Source: Fluviibacter phosphoraccumulans_A (GTDB lineage: Bacteria > Pseudomonadota > Gammaproteobacteria > Burkholderiales > Rhodocyclaceae). From it: a DNA stretch of 64,000 nucleotides. Positions 18,664 through 26,768 of this stretch are shown here, piece after piece. The DNA lies in assembly GCA_036287865.1 (NCBI GenBank), contig CP126743.1, positions 558,001-622,000 of the forward strand, written 5' to 3'. The notes under the pieces are model-generated. The model searched no databases. It was given only the letters and a program-made list of their open reading frames with translations, and was not told the DNA's origin. The position numbers and the translations under genes were made by a program. Positions within the stretch are counted from its first letter, which is position 1. Each line of letters starts with the position of its first letter.

Positions 18664-18897
18664 ATGAATATTCCTGATTGGGTCTGGGTGGTTGGTAGCC
18701 TGACACTGTTGTTGCTGGGATTGCAGCTGGGGGTTAGCCTCGGTCGCGCTGGAGAAAAGGCGCGGCAGAATGAGCATGCAAAACCAGATCATGACGATCA
18801 GCCACGCGTTAAACCCCAGCCTAAGGTCAACTGGGGTTCGATAGATCTGGATCTGTCTTCCCCGCCTAAAGACAAAACACCGGACACCGATCGCTAA
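18664..18897 (+). CDS. Small single-pass membrane protein of unknown function
   Basis: 77 residues: an N-terminal membrane segment (WVWVVGSLTLLLLGLQLGVSLG, about 7-28) followed by a charged, proline-rich hydrophilic tail (KPDHDDQPRVKPQPK ... DTDR). It lies between asd and an EcfT-like gene with only two bases to the latter, so they are probably co-transcribed. In many betaproteobacteria the gene between asd and truA is the large pilus-assembly protein FimV; no FimV-like sequence is seen here. I do not recognise a family. Confidence 0.6.
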   Translation: MNIPDWVWVVGSLTLLLLGLQLGVSLGRAGEKARQNEHAKPDHDDQPRVKPQPKVNWGSIDLDLSSPPKDKTPDTDR

Positions 18898-18899
18898 AA

Positions 18900-19553
18900 A
18901 TGTTCACTGGCCAGACTGCTTCGTCGACGCGTATCTCGCCTGCGATCAAGTTGATCTCCGTATTTGCTGTTGCCATCGCCTTGCAGTCTGTTTTGGGTTT
19001 GCCGTTAGCGGCAGCTTTGTGTCTTTGGGCGCTAGCACGCCATCGCGTCCGGTTTTTCAAGTTGCTACGTTGGGTTCGCTTATTGATAGTTGTCCTTTTT
19101 ATGGTCACGTTACTCATGACGCCGGGTGCTGCGTTATGGCCCGAATGGGGTTTATATCCCACTGAAGAGGGGATGCTGCTCGGGGTGACACAGCTATTCC
19201 GATTAGTGGGTATGCTAGCCGTCGTCAGCCTGTTGCTAGATACCACAGACGATCGTAGTCTCGCTGCCGGGTCACTTTCATTGTTGCAGCCTCTGGCGGG
19301 TAAACGACAGTGGCCGGAACGTGCTGTGGCGCGCTTGTTGCTGGTGTTTCATTATCTGGAAACGGCGCCCAAGCCACGCAACCTGCATGATGTATTGGCG
19401 TTGGCGGGCGCAGATCTGTCTGTTTCTACTGTAGTGGATGCGCCTGACGTACTTGAGTTAGAGGTAGTGCCTTTGTCCGTCCGTGACCTGGTGTTGGCCG
19501 GTCTGATGCTGGGTGCTGCTTTCCTAAGCCTTGCCTGGGGGAGTGTTGCATGA
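18900..19553 (+). CDS. EcfT/CbiQ-like transmembrane protein
   Basis: 217 residues with about five hydrophobic segments (LISVFAVAIALQSVLGLPLAAALCLWALA; LLIVVLFMVTLLMTPGAAL; LFRLVGMLAVVSLLLDTT; the C-terminal LVLAGLMLGAAFLSLAWG). The SPAIKLISVF start, the LYPTEEGMLLGVTQLFRL block and the LLLDTT ending of a helix resemble the T component of energy-coupling factor transporters (CbiQ family). No ATPase or S component gene lies nearby, so its partner is unknown. It overlaps truA by four bases (ATGA). Confidence 0.6.
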   Translation: MFTGQTASSTRISPAIKLISVFAVAIALQSVLGLPLAAALCLWALARHRVRFFKLLRWVRLLIVVLFMVTLLMTPGAALWPEWGLYPTEEGMLLGVTQLFRLVGMLAVVSLLLDTTDDRSLAAGSLSLLQPLAGKRQWPERAVARLLLVFHYLETAPKPRNLHDVLALAGADLSVSTVVDAPDVLELEVVPLSVRDLVLAGLMLGAAFLSLAWGSVA

Positions 19554-20392
19554 CACAGCAGCGCTGGGCATTAGGTATTGAATATAATGGCGCCGCGTTT
19601 CATGGTTGGCAAGCGCAAGCACCGACGACGCAAGTTGTTAATGGGTTGCCTGTAGGATCAACCCTACCCACCATTCAGGGTGCGCTGGAATCGGCCATGT
19701 CACAGATTGCCGATGCACCGGTGCAGATTGTTTGTGCAGGCCGTACCGATGCGGGCGTGCACGCCACCGGGCAGGTGATCCATTTCGATGCACCGGTCGA
19801 GCGGCCCGATTCGGCCTGGGTGAGAGGCGTCAATGCGCTATTACCCGATAGTTGTGCCGTGCGCTGGGCACAATCGGTAGCGGAAGATTTTCATGCGCGG
19901 TTTAGTGCAACAGGGCGGCGTTACCGCTACATTCTGCTCAATCGACCTGAGCGGGCAGCAATTTTCGCTGGCCGTGCCGGCTGGTTCCATCGACCATTGG
20001 ATGTGGCGTCGATGGCTGTTGCTGCCCGATCGATTCTTGGGACGCATGATTTCAGTGCGTTTAGAGCGGCTGAGTGTCAGGCAAATAGCCCCATCCGTAC
20101 GCTAACCGAAGCTCGTGTAAGCCGTCAGGGCGATTGGGTGGTCTTTGATTTTGCGGCGAACGCATTTTTACAGCACATGATTCGTAATCTGGTGGGGGCA
20201 TTGGTCTATGTGGGTAAAGGTGCCGAACCCGTGACACTCACGACAACCTTGTTGGCGCAAAAGGACCGCAAGCTGGCACCACCGACATTTATGCCGGATG
20301 GCCTGTATCTCACCGCAGTCGATTATGATGCGGTATGGGAGTTGCCATCTGCCGGACAGAAGGGTGATCCACTTCAGGTTTTTAATTTCTGA
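19550..20392 (+). CDS. truA: tRNA pseudouridine(38-40) synthase
   Basis: Modifies U38-U40 in the anticodon stem-loop of many tRNAs. 280 residues: start RWALGIEYNGAAFHGWQAQ, catalytic Asp in CAGRTDAGVHATGQVIHFD, RRYRYILLNRPERAAIFAGRAGW and the C-terminal FLQHMIRNLVGALVYVGKG. A short insertion (APTTQVVNGLPVGSTLPTIQ) after GWQ is common in betaproteobacteria. Coupled upstream to the EcfT-like gene, followed by trpF. Confidence 0.96.
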   Translation: MTQQRWALGIEYNGAAFHGWQAQAPTTQVVNGLPVGSTLPTIQGALESAMSQIADAPVQIVCAGRTDAGVHATGQVIHFDAPVERPDSAWVRGVNALLPDSCAVRWAQSVAEDFHARFSATGRRYRYILLNRPERAAIFAGRAGWFHRPLDVASMAVAARSILGTHDFSAFRAAECQANSPIRTLTEARVSRQGDWVVFDFAANAFLQHMIRNLVGALVYVGKGAEPVTLTTTLLAQKDRKLAPPTFMPDGLYLTAVDYDAVWELPSAGQKGDPLQVFNF

Positions 20393-20405
20393 TGATCGTT
20401 ATTTC

Positions 20406-21032
20406 ATGACACTGCACGCTCAACCCCGCATTAAAGTTTGTGGCCTGACCCGCGTTGAAGATGTGCAAGCGGCTGTATCGGCAGGCGTTGATGCAATTGG
20501 CCTGGTTTTTTATGCCGACAGTCCGCGACACGTCACTATTAAGCAGGCTAAAACCCTGGCCAGGGCGATTCCACCCTTTGTGACCATTGTCGGTTTGTTT
20601 GTAAATGCATCCAGAGCAGAAGTTAACCGCGTGATCGAAGAAGTTCCGCTCAATTTGTTGCAGTTTCACGGTGATGAGACTGTTGATCAGTGCGAGGGAT
20701 TTGGCTTGCCGTATCTGCGCGCTGCGCGCGTTCGGCCAGGGGTCGATCTGTTAGAATTCGCGATGCAATTTCCCACGGCACATGCCCTGTTGCTCGATAC
20801 CTGGACCCCGGCTTATGGCGGGAGCGGGGAATCGTTTGATTGGTCGCTAGTTCCGTCTTCGTGCCCCTTGCCAGTGATTCTTTCCGGTGGGCTGAATCCA
20901 TACAATGTGGCTGAGGCCATACGTCAGGTTCGCCCCGTGGCGGTTGACGTGTCTTCCGGGGTAGAAAGTGCTAAAGGCATTAAAGATGCCGACAAAATTC
21001 GAGCTTTCGTCCATGCCGTTCGTGGCCAGTGA
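20406..21032 (+). CDS. trpF: Phosphoribosylanthranilate isomerase
   Basis: Third step of the tryptophan branch, a TIM-barrel enzyme of 208 residues from ATG 20406. Catalytic Cys in KVCGLTRVEDV and catalytic Asp in LLDTWTPAYGGSGESFDW are present, as is the phosphate-binding end VILSGGLNPYNVAEAI ... VDVSSGVESAKGIKDADKI. The frame stays open upstream into truA but the family starts near this ATG. Lies 13 bases after truA. Confidence 0.95.
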   Translation: MTLHAQPRIKVCGLTRVEDVQAAVSAGVDAIGLVFYADSPRHVTIKQAKTLARAIPPFVTIVGLFVNASRAEVNRVIEEVPLNLLQFHGDETVDQCEGFGLPYLRAARVRPGVDLLEFAMQFPTAHALLLDTWTPAYGGSGESFDWSLVPSSCPLPVILSGGLNPYNVAEAIRQVRPVAVDVSSGVESAKGIKDADKIRAFVHAVRGQ

Positions 21033-21068
21033 TGAAAGATGTCTCACAGTAGTCAGGATATTTGCTTC

Positions 21069-22343
21069 ATGAAACCCTACGATTTGCCAGATAACCGCGG
21101 TCACTTTGGTCCCTACGGCGGATCTTTCGTGTCAGAAACGCTGGTGGCGGCGCTCGAAGAACTCAAGCATGCCTACGCGCACTACAGCCGCGATCTGGAA
21201 TTTATTGCCGAGTTCGAGAGTGAACTGAAGCACTTCGTAGGTCGACCCAGTCCGATTTATCACGCCAAGCGCTGGAGTGAGCTGCTGGGCGGGGCGCAGA
21301 TTTATCTGAAGCGTGAAGATCTCAATTACACCGGTGCTCACAAGATTAACAACACCATTGGTCAGGCTTTATTGGCACACCGTATGGGCAAGAAGCGCGT
21401 TATTGCCGAAACCGGGGCTGGTCAGCATGGGGTTGCATCGGCAACTGTAGCCGCCCGCTTCGGCATGAAGTGTGTGGTCTACATGGGTGCAGAAGACGTG
21501 GGTCGCCAGTCGGCCAACGTGTATCGCATGAAGCTGCTGGGTGCCGAAGTAGTGCCCGTTGAAAGCGGTTCGCGCACGCTGAAGGATGCACTGAATGAAG
21601 CGATGCGTGATTGGGTCACCAACGTTGAAGACACCTTCTACATCATTGGCACCGTGGCGGGCCCGCATCCGTATCCGATGATGGTGCGTGATTTCAGTTC
21701 AGTGGTCGGCAAAGAGTGTGTGAAGCAGATGCCTGATATGGTTGGCCGTCAGCCCGATGCGGTGATTGCCTGTGTGGGTGGTGGTTCCAATGCCATGGGT
21801 GTTTTCTACGACTACATTCCGCACGAATACGTTAAATTGATCGGCGTAGAGGCGGCCGGTGATGGTATCGATACGCCACGTCACGCTGCATCACTACAGC
21901 TGGGCAAGCCTGGTGTACTGCATGGCAACCGCACTTATCTGTTGCAGGATGATAATGGTCAGATCATTGAAACGCATTCTGTTTCGGCGGGTCTGGATTA
22001 TCCGGGTGTGGGGCCGGAGCATGCCTGGCTGAAGGATAGTGGCCGTGCCGAGTACGTGGGTGCTACCGATAAAGAAGCGTTGCAGGCTTTCCATGATTTG
22101 TGTCGTATCGAAGGCATTATTCCTGCGCTAGAGTCCAGTCATGCACTAGCCTACGCCGCAAAGCTGGCGCCAACATTGCCTAAGGACAAGATCCTGCTGG
22201 TCAATCTGTCTGGTCGTGGTGATAAGGATCTGCATATCGTTTCTGAAGCCAGTGGCATGGAGTTTTATTGCCGTCAGAGCTGCCGTACGGCATTTGCAAA
22301 AGCCGGTATGCGCGTTAACGACAGCAATGCGGAGACCAGGTAA
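21069..22343 (+). CDS. trpB: Tryptophan synthase beta chain
   Basis: PLP enzyme that joins indole and serine. From ATG 21069 it has 424 residues; an in-frame ATG at 21039 is possible, but homologues start near MKPYDLPDNRGHFGPYGG. PLP lysine in NYTGAHKINN (Lys92), phosphate loop GGGSNAMGVFYDY and substrate segment AETGAGQHGVA are present. After the usual end VNLSGRGDKDLHIVSEASG there are about 28 extra residues containing two cysteines, overlapping the start of trpA (TAATG). This tail is unusual. Confidence 0.95.
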   Translation: MKPYDLPDNRGHFGPYGGSFVSETLVAALEELKHAYAHYSRDLEFIAEFESELKHFVGRPSPIYHAKRWSELLGGAQIYLKREDLNYTGAHKINNTIGQALLAHRMGKKRVIAETGAGQHGVASATVAARFGMKCVVYMGAEDVGRQSANVYRMKLLGAEVVPVESGSRTLKDALNEAMRDWVTNVEDTFYIIGTVAGPHPYPMMVRDFSSVVGKECVKQMPDMVGRQPDAVIACVGGGSNAMGVFYDYIPHEYVKLIGVEAAGDGIDTPRHAASLQLGKPGVLHGNRTYLLQDDNGQIIETHSVSAGLDYPGVGPEHAWLKDSGRAEYVGATDKEALQAFHDLCRIEGIIPALESSHALAYAAKLAPTLPKDKILLVNLSGRGDKDLHIVSEASGMEFYCRQSCRTAFAKAGMRVNDSNAETR

Positions 22344-23155
22344 TGGGACGTATTACCGATACATTTGCCGCTCTGGCCGCACAAGGTAAAAAAGGCCTGA
22401 TCCCATACATCATGGCAGGTGACCCTGCGCCGGCGCTAACCGTTGATCTGATGCATGCACTGGTTGAAGGCGGCGCCGATGTCATTGAACTCGGTGTGCC
22501 TTTCTCTGATCCGATGGCCGATGGCCCGGTGATTCAACGTGTGGCCGAGCGTGCGATTGCGCAGGGTGTGGGTATGCGCCAGACACTGGCGATGGTGGCT
22601 GAATTCCGCAAGAAGGATCAGACGACGCCGATTGTCTTGATGGGCTACGCCAATCCGATTGAGTGCATTGGTCAGGCTGCCTTTGTTGAAATGGCAAAGG
22701 CGGTGGGGGTGGATGGGGTATTGGTAGTGGATTATCCGCCGGAAGAGTCGGAAGACTTTGCCAAGCAGTTACGCGCCGTCGATATGAATCCGATTTATCT
22801 GCTCGCGCCAACATCCACCGAAGAACGTATTGCGGCAGTGGCTAAGGTGGCTAGTGGCTATCTTTACTATGTGTCGTTGAAGGGTGTAACAGGTGCGGGT
22901 CACCTGGATCTGCATGAAGTGTCGCAGCGCATTCCGCAAATTCGTCAGCGCACTGGTTTGCCGGTGGGCGTGGGTTTTGGTATTCGTGATGCCAGCACAG
23001 CAGAACGACTGGCAGGTATGGCCGATGCCGTTGTGGTTGGCAGTCGTTTGATCGATGCCATTACCAGTGTGCCGAAGCGTGAAGCGCGTGCCGCTTTGCT
23101 GGCGGTGATGAAAGATATTCGTGCCGGCGTTGATAAAGCCGCCGCTAAACAATAA
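22343..23155 (+). CDS. trpA: Tryptophan synthase alpha chain
   Basis: Cleaves indole-3-glycerol phosphate and passes indole to TrpB. 270 residues with the catalytic Glu in DVIELGVPFSDPMADGP and catalytic Asp in DGVLVVDYPPEES, then the phosphate site PVGVGFGIRDAS and VVGSRLIDAI. Start overlaps the trpB stop by one base. Intact. Confidence 0.97.
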   Translation: MGRITDTFAALAAQGKKGLIPYIMAGDPAPALTVDLMHALVEGGADVIELGVPFSDPMADGPVIQRVAERAIAQGVGMRQTLAMVAEFRKKDQTTPIVLMGYANPIECIGQAAFVEMAKAVGVDGVLVVDYPPEESEDFAKQLRAVDMNPIYLLAPTSTEERIAAVAKVASGYLYYVSLKGVTGAGHLDLHEVSQRIPQIRQRTGLPVGVGFGIRDASTAERLAGMADAVVVGSRLIDAITSVPKREARAALLAVMKDIRAGVDKAAAKQ

Positions 23156-23178
23156 TTAACGTTTATTAGGAGCATGCG

Positions 23179-24045
23179 ATGAATTGGGTTAACAAACTGC
23201 TGCCCCCCAAGATCAAACGCGCGGATGGTCAGCGTAAGAGCGCCTTGCCAGAAGGCTTATGGTGCAAGTGCCCGAATTGCGAAGCGGTTCTGTATACGGC
23301 AGACCTTGAGGCCAACATGCAGGTGTGCCCGAAGTGCGAGCATCATCATCGCGTTAAGGTCCGTGCCCGTCTGGACATGCTGATGGACGCCCATGGCCGT
23401 AAAGAAATCGGTGCAGAAGTGCGTCCGAAAGATGCGCTGAAGTTTGTAGATAGCCGTCCGTACCCGGTGCGTGTTGAAGAAGCGCAGAAGCAGACGAGCG
23501 AAACCGATTCGCTGGTCGTGATGCAGGGCACGATTGAAGCGGAACCGGCCGTAGTTGCCTGTTTCGAATTCGAATTTATGGGTGGTTCGATGGGCTCGGT
23601 ATTGGGTGAGCGTTTTGTGCGCGGCGTACGTGCTGCCATCGAAAACAAGTGTGGTTTTGTCTGTATCACTGCTTCGGGCGGTGCCCGTATACAGGAAGGT
23701 TTATTCTCGCTGATGCAGATGGCCAAGACAACCGCGTCGATTTCTGAGTTGGCGCGCCATGGCTTGCCGTTTATCACCGTGTTGACCGATCCGACTATGG
23801 GCGGCGTTTCTGCCTCATTCGCCTTTGTGGGTGATGTCGTTATCGCCGAGCCGAATGCGCTGGTAGGTTTCGCGGGTCCACGCGTGATCGAACAGACAGT
23901 TCGTGAAAAGTTGCCAGAAGGCTTCCAGCGTGCCGAGTTCCTTCTCGACAAGGGTGCCATCGATATGATCGTTCATCGCAAATCGCTGCGTGATGAATTG
24001 TCTTCGCTGCTGCGTATTCTGCGTAAGGAACCGGTGAGCTCCTGA
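23179..24045 (+). CDS. accD: Acetyl-CoA carboxylase carboxyltransferase subunit beta
   Basis: Forms malonyl-CoA for fatty acid synthesis together with AccA. 288 residues: N-terminal four-cysteine zinc ribbon (CPNCEAVLYTADLEANMQVCPKCEHHH, about residues 31-56), then the crotonase-fold with ITASGGARIQEGLFSLMQMAKT and TDPTMGGVSASFAFVGDVVIAEP. Located 23 bases after trpA with GGAGCATG as ribosome binding site. Confidence 0.97.
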   Translation: MNWVNKLLPPKIKRADGQRKSALPEGLWCKCPNCEAVLYTADLEANMQVCPKCEHHHRVKVRARLDMLMDAHGRKEIGAEVRPKDALKFVDSRPYPVRVEEAQKQTSETDSLVVMQGTIEAEPAVVACFEFEFMGGSMGSVLGERFVRGVRAAIENKCGFVCITASGGARIQEGLFSLMQMAKTTASISELARHGLPFITVLTDPTMGGVSASFAFVGDVVIAEPNALVGFAGPRVIEQTVREKLPEGFQRAEFLLDKGAIDMIVHRKSLRDELSSLLRILRKEPVSS

Positions 24046-24064
24046 GCTTCTCCTTAAGGCAAGC

Positions 24065-25405
24065 ATGCAAACTCTGGATCAGTGGCTGGCCCAAATAGAG
24101 GCCATGCACCCCCGTGGCATTGCCGGCATCGAGCTGGGCCTGGATCGGGTTAAAGCTGTTAGTGAGCAATTGGGCCAGCAAGCGTCGCTCACCGCCGCCG
24201 GAATACCCATTATCATGGTGGCGGGCACCAACGGCAAAGGATCGGTCGTCGCCTATCTGTCAAACATGCTCGATCGGGCCAGTTACAAAGTCGGCACGTA
24301 TACTAGCCCGCACTTGATTCATTTCAATGAACGTATCCGCATCAATGGAGTATCCGCCCCGGATGAGGCGCTGATTCCAGCTTTTGAGCAGGTCGAAACT
24401 GCCCGCAAGTCGGTGGGTGTCGATCTCACTTACTTCGAGTTCACAACGCTGGCTGCGATGCAGGTGTTCCTAATGGCACAGGTAGATGCGCTGGTGCTGG
24501 AAGTTGGGCTGGGTGGTCGACTGGATGCCGTTAACATTTATGAGCCCGATGTATCGGTAGTCACGGGCGTTGCGATAGATCATCAGGACTATCTGGGTGA
24601 TACCCGCGAAGCAATCGCGCTTGAAAAAATTGGTATTGCCCGTGCTGGCAAGCCGATCGTGATTGCCGAGCCTGATATGCCGTTGCCTGCGCTCAAACAG
24701 TTGGCCGCAGCAGGCGCCAAGGTTTACCTGATTGGCGAAGCCTTTGGTTTCGAGCCGTTGCTCGGAGAAGAGGGTAAGCCCAGCATTCAGTGGCGTTACT
24801 GGCTACGACAGCCGGGTACCAGACCAGAGGATATGCAGCGGCGGGGTGGTTTGGCCTATCCCGGGTTGCGCGGGAAGATTCAGTTGCTGAATGCGGCTAC
24901 GGCCATGACGGCGATCGATTGCCTGCAGGATCGTCTGCCTATTGCCATGGGTGCCGTACGCCGTGGCCTCCTGGAAACCGAATTGGCAGGGCGCTTTCAG
25001 GTCATTCCGGGACCCCCTGATCTGCTACTCGATGTGGCCCATAATCCGGATGCAGCCAAGGTATTGGCCAATAACCTGAGTCATTTACCCTTTGTCCACA
25101 CGCAACACGGGGTAGTGGGCATGATGGCTGATAAAGACATGGTGGGGGTGCTAACCCCGTTGGTCAAAGCGATTACCCGCTGGTACCTCACGCCGCTCGA
25201 CAATCCCCGCGCGGCCTCCGTGGCGCAGTTGCGCGAGATCTTGTGCAGCCTCGGTGTTAAAGACAGCTTGATCGAAAGCCACGAAAATCCTCGAAGCGCG
25301 TATGCTGCAGCACGAAAAAACGCGACTGAGAGTGATAGAATTGTGGCCTTCGGTTCTTTCCTCACAGTAGCGGATGTCCTCAGGGACTTGGGCAGAACGG
25401 CATGA
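24065..25405 (+). CDS. folC: Bifunctional folylpolyglutamate synthase / dihydrofolate synthase
   Basis: Adds glutamate to dihydropteroate and folates. 446 residues; P-loop AGTNGKGSVVAYLSNML, then YTSPHLIHFNERIRING, the Mur-ligase-like VGLGGRLDAVNIYEPDVSVVTGVAIDHQDYLGDTREAIALEKIGI and the C-terminal LLDVAHNPDAAKVLANNL. Its stop overlaps the next start (ATGA). Intact. Confidence 0.96.
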   Translation: MQTLDQWLAQIEAMHPRGIAGIELGLDRVKAVSEQLGQQASLTAAGIPIIMVAGTNGKGSVVAYLSNMLDRASYKVGTYTSPHLIHFNERIRINGVSAPDEALIPAFEQVETARKSVGVDLTYFEFTTLAAMQVFLMAQVDALVLEVGLGGRLDAVNIYEPDVSVVTGVAIDHQDYLGDTREAIALEKIGIARAGKPIVIAEPDMPLPALKQLAAAGAKVYLIGEAFGFEPLLGEEGKPSIQWRYWLRQPGTRPEDMQRRGGLAYPGLRGKIQLLNAATAMTAIDCLQDRLPIAMGAVRRGLLETELAGRFQVIPGPPDLLLDVAHNPDAAKVLANNLSHLPFVHTQHGVVGMMADKDMVGVLTPLVKAITRWYLTPLDNPRAASVAQLREILCSLGVKDSLIESHENPRSAYAAARKNATESDRIVAFGSFLTVADVLRDLGRTA

Positions 25406-26154
25406 AGCCAGATACTCTAGAATCAGATAGCCAGCAGGACCTTAAAAGACGCGCCCGTCGCCGTCTGTTAGGGGCTGCTTTTTTTGTCATTATCGTGGCA
25501 GCGGTATTGCCGATGGTGATGGATACGGCACCACCGCCACAACTGAATGACTTCCGCATTGTGACCGAAGCCGAGAAACAGGCGGCAGCAGCCCCTGTGA
25601 TTGTGCCGCCAGCTGAAGCGGTACCCGCTAGCGCTGCACCTGCAGCCCCCAGCGAGATTAAAGAAGCTCCGGCAGAGAGCAAGCCTGCTGAGCCTGCAAC
25701 GTCACCCACCCCTGTGGCTGCACCCGTTGATGCCAAGCCTGTGGTCGTTGCATCGGCGCCAGAAGCCAAGCCTGAACCAGACAAACCGGTAGAGAAACCG
25801 GTTGAAAAGCCTGTCGAGAAAAAAGTCGCTGAAAAGCCTGCTGAAAAATCAGCGGATAAGAAGCCAGCTGACAAACCGTCTGATGCAAAGAAAGACGCTA
25901 AAGACAGTAAAGAGCCAGTCCAGGCCGGCCATTATTACATTCAGGTCGGCGTGTTTGCCGATGCCGACAACGTGAAGCAAGTGCGTAGCAAACTGAACGG
26001 GCAGGGGATTTCCAGTTGGACAGAAGCGGCTACGGGTAACCTCGCGGGTAAGACACGCGTTAAGGCCGGCCCGTTTTCTAGCAAAGAGGCGGCAGACAAA
26101 GCCTTGGCAAAAATTAGTAAGGCCGGTTTGAATGGCCTCGTTGTTAAAAAATGA
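25402..26154 (+). CDS. SPOR domain protein (DedD-like)
   Basis: Probable cell-division protein binding denuded peptidoglycan at the septum. 250 residues: short cytoplasmic N-terminus (RRARRRLLG), one membrane helix (AAFFVIIVAAVLPMV, about 20-36), a long Ala/Pro/Lys/Glu-rich linker with repeated KPVEKPVEKPVEKK-type units, and a C-terminal SPOR domain from about residue 173 (HYYIQVGVFADADNVKQV ... NGLVVKK). Overlaps folC by four bases; the folC-SPOR-cvpA-purF order is conserved in proteobacteria. Confidence 0.9.
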   Translation: MKPDTLESDSQQDLKRRARRRLLGAAFFVIIVAAVLPMVMDTAPPPQLNDFRIVTEAEKQAAAAPVIVPPAEAVPASAAPAAPSEIKEAPAESKPAEPATSPTPVAAPVDAKPVVVASAPEAKPEPDKPVEKPVEKPVEKKVAEKPAEKSADKKPADKPSDAKKDAKDSKEPVQAGHYYIQVGVFADADNVKQVRSKLNGQGISSWTEAATGNLAGKTRVKAGPFSSKEAADKALAKISKAGLNGLVVKK

Positions 26155-26184
26155 TCCTGAGCTTAACCGGGCGCCATAGGTGAT

Positions 26185-26757
26185 ATGACCGGTTTTGATT
26201 ACGCCGTTATCGCCATATTGGCCGCCTCGGTACTTTTGGGTGCCTGGCGCGGCATGGTGAGCGAGGTGATGTCGCTCGGTGCCTGGGTGGTTGCCTTTCT
26301 GGTCGCACGCGAACGGGGTGAGACTGTGGGCACGCAGTTGCTGGCCCCTTATCTGACTGTCACCTTCTGGCAGATTGCCGGGGGGTGGGTTCTGCTCTTC
26401 ATTGCATCGATTTTGTCGGTATCGATTTTCCGGGCGCTGATTCGCAAAACGATTCATGCCATTGGCCTGGGTTTCTTCGATCGTACGTTGGGTATGGCTT
26501 TTGGTGTGGCACGCGGCACACTGTTGGTGTTGCTATTGGTCGCTATTGGCGGCATGACCCATCTGCCGGAAGGGCCATGGTGGCGTCAGGCGCGTCTTGC
26601 GCCGTTGACTGAGCAGGGCGTTAATTACATCAAACCCTGGTTGCCCAATGATCTGGCCAAGCACATTGCTTATGCCGACACGCTCAGCCAGATGGCACCA
26701 CAACTTGCCCCGCAGCTGGTTCCCCAGCTGCTACCCCAGAATCCACTTTCTAAGTAA
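26185..26757 (+). CDS. cvpA: CvpA family membrane protein
   Basis: Inner-membrane protein of 190 residues, required for colicin V production in E. coli and linked to envelope homeostasis; precise function unknown. Four hydrophobic segments are seen (FDYAVIAILAASVLLGAWRG; VMSLGAWVVAFLVA; IAGGWVLLFIASILSVSIF; LLVLLLVAIGGMTHL) and the RTLGMAFGVARGTLL motif. It precedes purF by 11 bases as in many proteobacteria. Confidence 0.92.
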   Translation: MTGFDYAVIAILAASVLLGAWRGMVSEVMSLGAWVVAFLVARERGETVGTQLLAPYLTVTFWQIAGGWVLLFIASILSVSIFRALIRKTIHAIGLGFFDRTLGMAFGVARGTLLVLLLVAIGGMTHLPEGPWWRQARLAPLTEQGVNYIKPWLPNDLAKHIAYADTLSQMAPQLAPQLVPQLLPQNPLSK

Positions 26758-26768
26758 TCGAGACTAGC

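Noticed and set aside
18664..18897. The 77-residue protein as a shortened FimV
   Set aside because: It has one N-terminal membrane segment and a charged tail but no LysM or FimV C-terminal motif; similarity is only positional.
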